From the NCBI GenBank assembly GCA_003516285.1, contig DPCK01000135.1, positions 1 through 8,786 on the forward strand: 8,786 nt of DNA, read 5' to 3'. Both the position numbers and the translations under genes were made by a program. This DNA comes from Lutibacter sp. (GTDB lineage Bacteria; Bacteroidota; Bacteroidia; Flavobacteriales; Flavobacteriaceae). The notes under the pieces were generated by a model, which saw nothing but the letters and a program-made list of their open reading frames with translations, searched no databases and was not told the origin of the DNA. Shown one piece after another: positions 6,234-8,786 of the stretch. Each line of letters starts with the position of its first letter. Positions within the stretch are counted from its first letter, which is position 1.

Positions 6234-7267
6234 TTTTTCTCTTTTAATGCTTTAATATCTTTTTCCAATGCATTTATCGTTGCTGCCAATTCAGGTAATT
6301 TTTTAAAATATACATACGATTTATTAAAATCAGAATAACCCATTGCAGGCGATCCTTGTATTATTTCATCATCTTTAACATTTCTTCCTACGCCCGATTG
6401 TGCTTGTATTTTTACATTATTTCCAATGGTAATATGCCCAACAATACCCACTTGTCCGCCAATCATACAATTTTCGCCAATTTTTGTTGAACCCGCCACA
6501 CCAGTTTGGGCAGCAATAACAGTGTTTTCACCAATTTCAACATTGTGTGCTATCTGAATTTGGTTGTCCAATTTAACGCCTTTTCTTATAATTGTGGAGC
6601 CCAATGTTGCTCTGTCAATAGTTGTAGCGGCTCCAATATCTACATTGTCTTCAATAACAACATTTCCAATCTGAGGTATTTTACTGAAAATTCCTTCAGC
6701 ACTTGGCGCAAATCCAAATCCGTCCGAACCTAAAATTACCCCGGCGTGCAAAGTGCAATTTGCGCCAACAATGGTTTCTGAATATATTTTTGAACCCGCG
6801 TGAATAATGGTGTTGTCCCCTATTTTAACATTATCTCCAACATAAACATTTGGGTAAATTTTTGCATTATCGCCAATGGAAACATTTGAGCTTATATAGG
6901 AAAAAGCACCTAAATATAAATTTTTGCCAATAATTGCTGATTCACTGATGTAGGATGGCGTTTCTATTCCCGATTTCTCCGACTTTACTTTGGCATAAAA
7001 CTCTAACAAAGTTGAAAATGCCTGATAAGCATCCGCAACTTTTATAAGGGTGGTTTTAACTTCTTTTTCAAGCAAAAAATCTCTATTCACAATCACTACG
7101 GAAGCTTTTGTAGAATAAATATAAGGGGTATATTTTGGATTTGACAGAAATGTTAGTGATCCATCTTCTCCTTCTTCTATTTTGGATAGGCTAAATACTT
7201 CGACATTTTTATTACCGAAGATTTCTCCATCTAGAATTTCTGCTATTTGAATTGCTGTAAATTTCAT
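6230..7267 (-). CDS. lpxD: UDP-3-O-acylglucosamine N-acyltransferase (third lipid A step)
   Basis: LpxD adds the second (R)-3-hydroxyacyl chain, onto the 2-amino group freed by LpxC. The 345-residue protein has the N-terminal uridine-binding domain (about 1-100, with SLTFLSNPKY supplying Phe40 and Tyr46). A long hexapeptide beta-helix follows (about 107-310), then a C-terminal helix (about 320-345) that in the family touches ACP. IQIAHNVEIG gives catalytic His241 (E. coli His239), VGHITIG gives His278 (E. coli His276), and the active-site loop GFGFAP (183-188) is intact. I place the start at the ATG at 7267 (MKFTAIQIAEIL). The frame can be extended only three codons, to a TTG at 7276, and that extension overlaps a promoter-like box. 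The gene follows the HD gene by 34 bp and overlaps lpxC-fabZ by four bases. Confidence 0.96.
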   Translation of the reverse strand: MKFTAIQIAEILDGEIFGNKNVEVFSLSKIEEGEDGSLTFLSNPKYTPYIYSTKASVVIVNRDFLLEKEVKTTLIKVADAYQAFSTLLEFYAKVKSEKSGIETPSYISESAIIGKNLYLGAFSYISSNVSIGDNAKIYPNVYVGDNVKIGDNTIIHAGSKIYSETIVGANCTLHAGVILGSDGFGFAPSAEGIFSKIPQIGNVVIEDNVDIGAATTIDRATLGSTIIRKGVKLDNQIQIAHNVEIGENTVIAAQTGVAGSTKIGENCMIGGQVGIVGHITIGNNVKIQAQSGVGRNVKDDEIIQGSPAMGYSDFNKSYVYFKKLPELAATINALEKDIKALKEKK

Positions 7268-7273
7268 CTTATG

Positions 7274-7281
7274 CAAAAGTA
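7274..7281 (-). promoter_or_regulatory. Possible -7 box immediately before lpxD
   Basis: The minus strand reads TACTTTTG, again an exact TAnnTTTG match, directly after a run of T. It ends only six bases before the lpxD ATG, so a transcript from it would have almost no leader. The only TTG upstream is 11 bases away, too close for a normal -33 element. It may be a weak internal promoter or chance in AT-rich DNA. Confidence 0.25.
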
Positions 7282-7301
7282 AAAAAAAACTTCAACTCTA
7301 C

Positions 7302-8531
7302 CTATTTCTTTGGATAGCAGATGTAGTACTTATAAACGGGATTCGACAATGCCTGGATATTTAAATGGTCAGATGCCTCAGTAACATCTTTTAAGGTTCC
7401 ATTTTTATAAATTATTTGGATGTTATTTTTTGTTGAATCGTAAGCCTGGTTGCAAATTTCTCCGTGAAAAACAAAATAATCCAGTTCTGTGTCGCTATAA
7501 TGAAACTTTTCTTTAACCTTTTGTTTTATTGCTAACATTTGGCTATCCGTAAATGGCTCATTTTGAAGCACAACTTTTGGTAAACTTCTGTTGATTAAAC
7601 TTTTAGATAATTTTGAAAGTACCTTATCATCAAACGAAATCCATTCTTTTATGGCGGTCAAAATATCATAATCATCCAATTTTGAAAATGTTTTTAAATT
7701 CTCAGCATTAAAATTATCTTCGTTAATGGGTTGTTTTAAAAAGATGGACAATGTTTTTGTTGCCGGCAATTCTATGCCCAATAATGAAAGTTCTTTGGCT
7801 CGTTTTAATATTTTTTCCAATAATTTTTCTGCCACAAGTGCGGTTTTATGCAAATAAACCTGCCAATACATAATTCTGCGGGAAACAATAAAACTTTCCA
7901 CACTGTAAATACCCTTTTCTTCCACCACCAGATTGTCATTATTTACGTCGAGCATCTTTATTAATCGTTCCGAATTTATGGTTCCTTCAGCAACTCCGGT
8001 ATAAAAACTGTCCCGTTTTAAATAATCCAACCTGTCCATATCTAACTGGCTGGAGATAAGTTGGTGCAAGAATTTACGGTGATAATTTCCCTTAAATATT
8101 TCAATTGCCAAGGTAAGTTGCCCTTTAAACTCAACATTTAAAGCTTCCATAAATAATAAGGAGATATTTTCGTGCGAAATACCTTTTATAAATTGCCCCT
8201 CTAAAGCGTGTGAAAATGGTCCGTGGCCAATATCGTGCAACAAAATGGCAACGTAAACGGCCGTTGCTTCTTCTTCTGAAATTTGGACGCCTTTAAATTT
8301 CAGGATTCTGATAGCTTTTTGCATCAAATGAACACTTCCTATGGCGTGGTGAAATCGTGTGTGGTGTGCGCCCGGATAAACCAAGTACGACAAACCCATT
8401 TGAGAAATTCTCCGCAATCTTTGAAAATACGGATGTTCAATCAAATTATAAATTAAAATATTCGGAATCGTAATAAAACCGTAAATTGGGTCGTTTAATA
8501 TTTTTAGTTTGTGCGTTTTTTTCTCGTTCAA
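7302..8531 (-). CDS. HD-domain phosphohydrolase (SAMHD1/dNTPase-like)
   Basis: The 409-residue protein has an N-terminal HD domain resembling dNTP triphosphohydrolases of the SAMHD1 type. The metal-binding set is complete: RFHHAIG with His62, LLHDIGHGPFSH with His99 and Asp100, and LDMDRLDYLKRD with Asp166. Further matching residues are His103, His108, His120 (SHEN) and Tyr170. The HD part ends near residue 240; the C-terminal 170 residues have no motif I recognise. Such enzymes hydrolyse dNTPs or other nucleotides, but the substrate here is unknown. The start is a TTG at 8531: an in-frame stop lies nine codons upstream, and no ATG occurs before the conserved LNDPIYGFITIPN. The gene leads the lpxD, lpxC-fabZ, lpxA block and is divergent from the porX-like gene. 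Confidence 0.9.
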   Translation of the reverse strand: MNEKKTHKLKILNDPIYGFITIPNILIYNLIEHPYFQRLRRISQMGLSYLVYPGAHHTRFHHAIGSVHLMQKAIRILKFKGVQISEEEATAVYVAILLHDIGHGPFSHALEGQFIKGISHENISLLFMEALNVEFKGQLTLAIEIFKGNYHRKFLHQLISSQLDMDRLDYLKRDSFYTGVAEGTINSERLIKMLDVNNDNLVVEEKGIYSVESFIVSRRIMYWQVYLHKTALVAEKLLEKILKRAKELSLLGIELPATKTLSIFLKQPINEDNFNAENLKTFSKLDDYDILTAIKEWISFDDKVLSKLSKSLINRSLPKVVLQNEPFTDSQMLAIKQKVKEKFHYSDTELDYFVFHGEICNQAYDSTKNNIQIIYKNGTLKDVTEASDHLNIQALSNPVYKYYICYPKK

Positions 8532-8558
8532 AATAGTAATTTTTAATAATGATTAATG

Positions 8559-8566
8559 CAAAGATA
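8559..8566 (-). promoter_or_regulatory. Candidate -7 promoter box for the HD-lpx operon
   Basis: The minus strand reads TATCTTTG, an exact TAnnTTTG match, ending 27 nt before the TTG start of the HD gene. The expected -33 element would lie inside the start of the divergent porX-like gene, where only a partial TTTA is seen. A promoter here would have to share the 40-bp gap with any porX promoter. Confidence 0.5.
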
Positions 8567-8571
8567 ACAAT

Positions 8572-8786
8572 ATGGGTAATATAAACATTTTATGGGTTGA
8601 TGATGAAATAGATCTTTTGAAGCCGCACATTCTATTTTTAGAGAAAAAAGGTTATGCCGTTTCCACATCCAATAACGGCGCAGACGCCATTGATATGTGC
8701 GAAGAGAACAATTACGACATTGTTTTTTTAGACGAGCATATGCCTGGTTTAAGCGGATTGGAAACGTTGAGCCAAATAAAAAGCAA
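8572..8786 (+). CDS. porX: PorX-type response regulator, N-terminal part (cut by window edge)
   Basis: The first 71 residues show a CheY-like receiver domain. The acidic pair of VDDE is Asp10 and Asp11, and the phospho-acceptor is Asp54 in IVFLDEHMPG. The stretch NILWVDDEIDLLKPHILFLE closely matches PorX, the regulator of type IX secretion genes in Bacteroidota. In full-length PorX the receiver is followed by a PglZ/alkaline-phosphatase-like domain; that part is beyond the window, so the assignment rests on the receiver sequence alone. The ATG at 8572 is the first possible start after an in-frame stop at 8554-8556. It is divergent from the HD gene with 40 bp between. Confidence 0.85.
   Translation, partial: MGNINILWVDDEIDLLKPHILFLEKKGYAVSTSNNGADAIDMCEENNYDIVFLDEHMPGLSGLETLSQIKS

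Noticed and set aside
7268..7276. TTG start of lpxD at 7276
   Set aside because: It adds only three residues before the conserved MKFTAIQIAEIL and overlaps a promoter-like box; the ATG at 7267 fits the family.

Overview
The window comes from a member of the Bacteroidota, most likely a flavobacterium. Four things point there. LpxC and FabZ are fused in one lipid A gene. A PorX-type response regulator (type IX secretion) sits at the right edge. The non-coding DNA is AT-rich with promoter boxes of the Bacteroidota form TAnnTTTG. sucD stands without sucC next to it. Most genes are on the minus strand; only the two genes cut by the window edges are on plus.

Left part (1-2123): the C-terminal end of an unrecognised plus-strand protein converges on a membrane-anchored TlpA-type thioredoxin (560-1117). 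Next comes sucD, the alpha subunit of succinyl-CoA synthetase (1239-2123). It has its own promoter-like box and a strong 3' hairpin terminator.

Middle part (2200-4057): efp (translation elongation factor P) is followed by a possible 27-codon ORF and then by a second, divergent LpxD-like acyltransferase. Between efp and the lipid A genes is a 271-bp non-coding stretch. It holds a GC-rich cluster of hairpins, including two tandem copies of a roughly 48-bp element whose stems differ in all five inner base pairs yet still pair perfectly. The cluster runs right up to, and into, the lpxA stop codon.

Right part (4054-8531): a compact minus-strand block reads HD-domain phosphohydrolase, lpxD, lpxC-fabZ, lpxA. 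The lipid A genes are translationally overlapped: lpxD/lpxC-fabZ by ATGA, lpxC-fabZ/lpxA by TAATG. Together they encode the first three committed steps of lipid A synthesis: LpxA acylates UDP-GlcNAc, LpxC deacetylates it, and LpxD adds the second hydroxyacyl chain. FabZ draws on the same hydroxyacyl-ACP pool. The HD gene is divergent from porX across only 40 bp.

Most of the window is conserved housekeeping. The parts most worth a second look are the covarying tandem hairpins after lpxA, the second LpxD paralogue with changed active-site positions, the small ORF before it, and the closeness of a T9SS regulator to lipid A genes.
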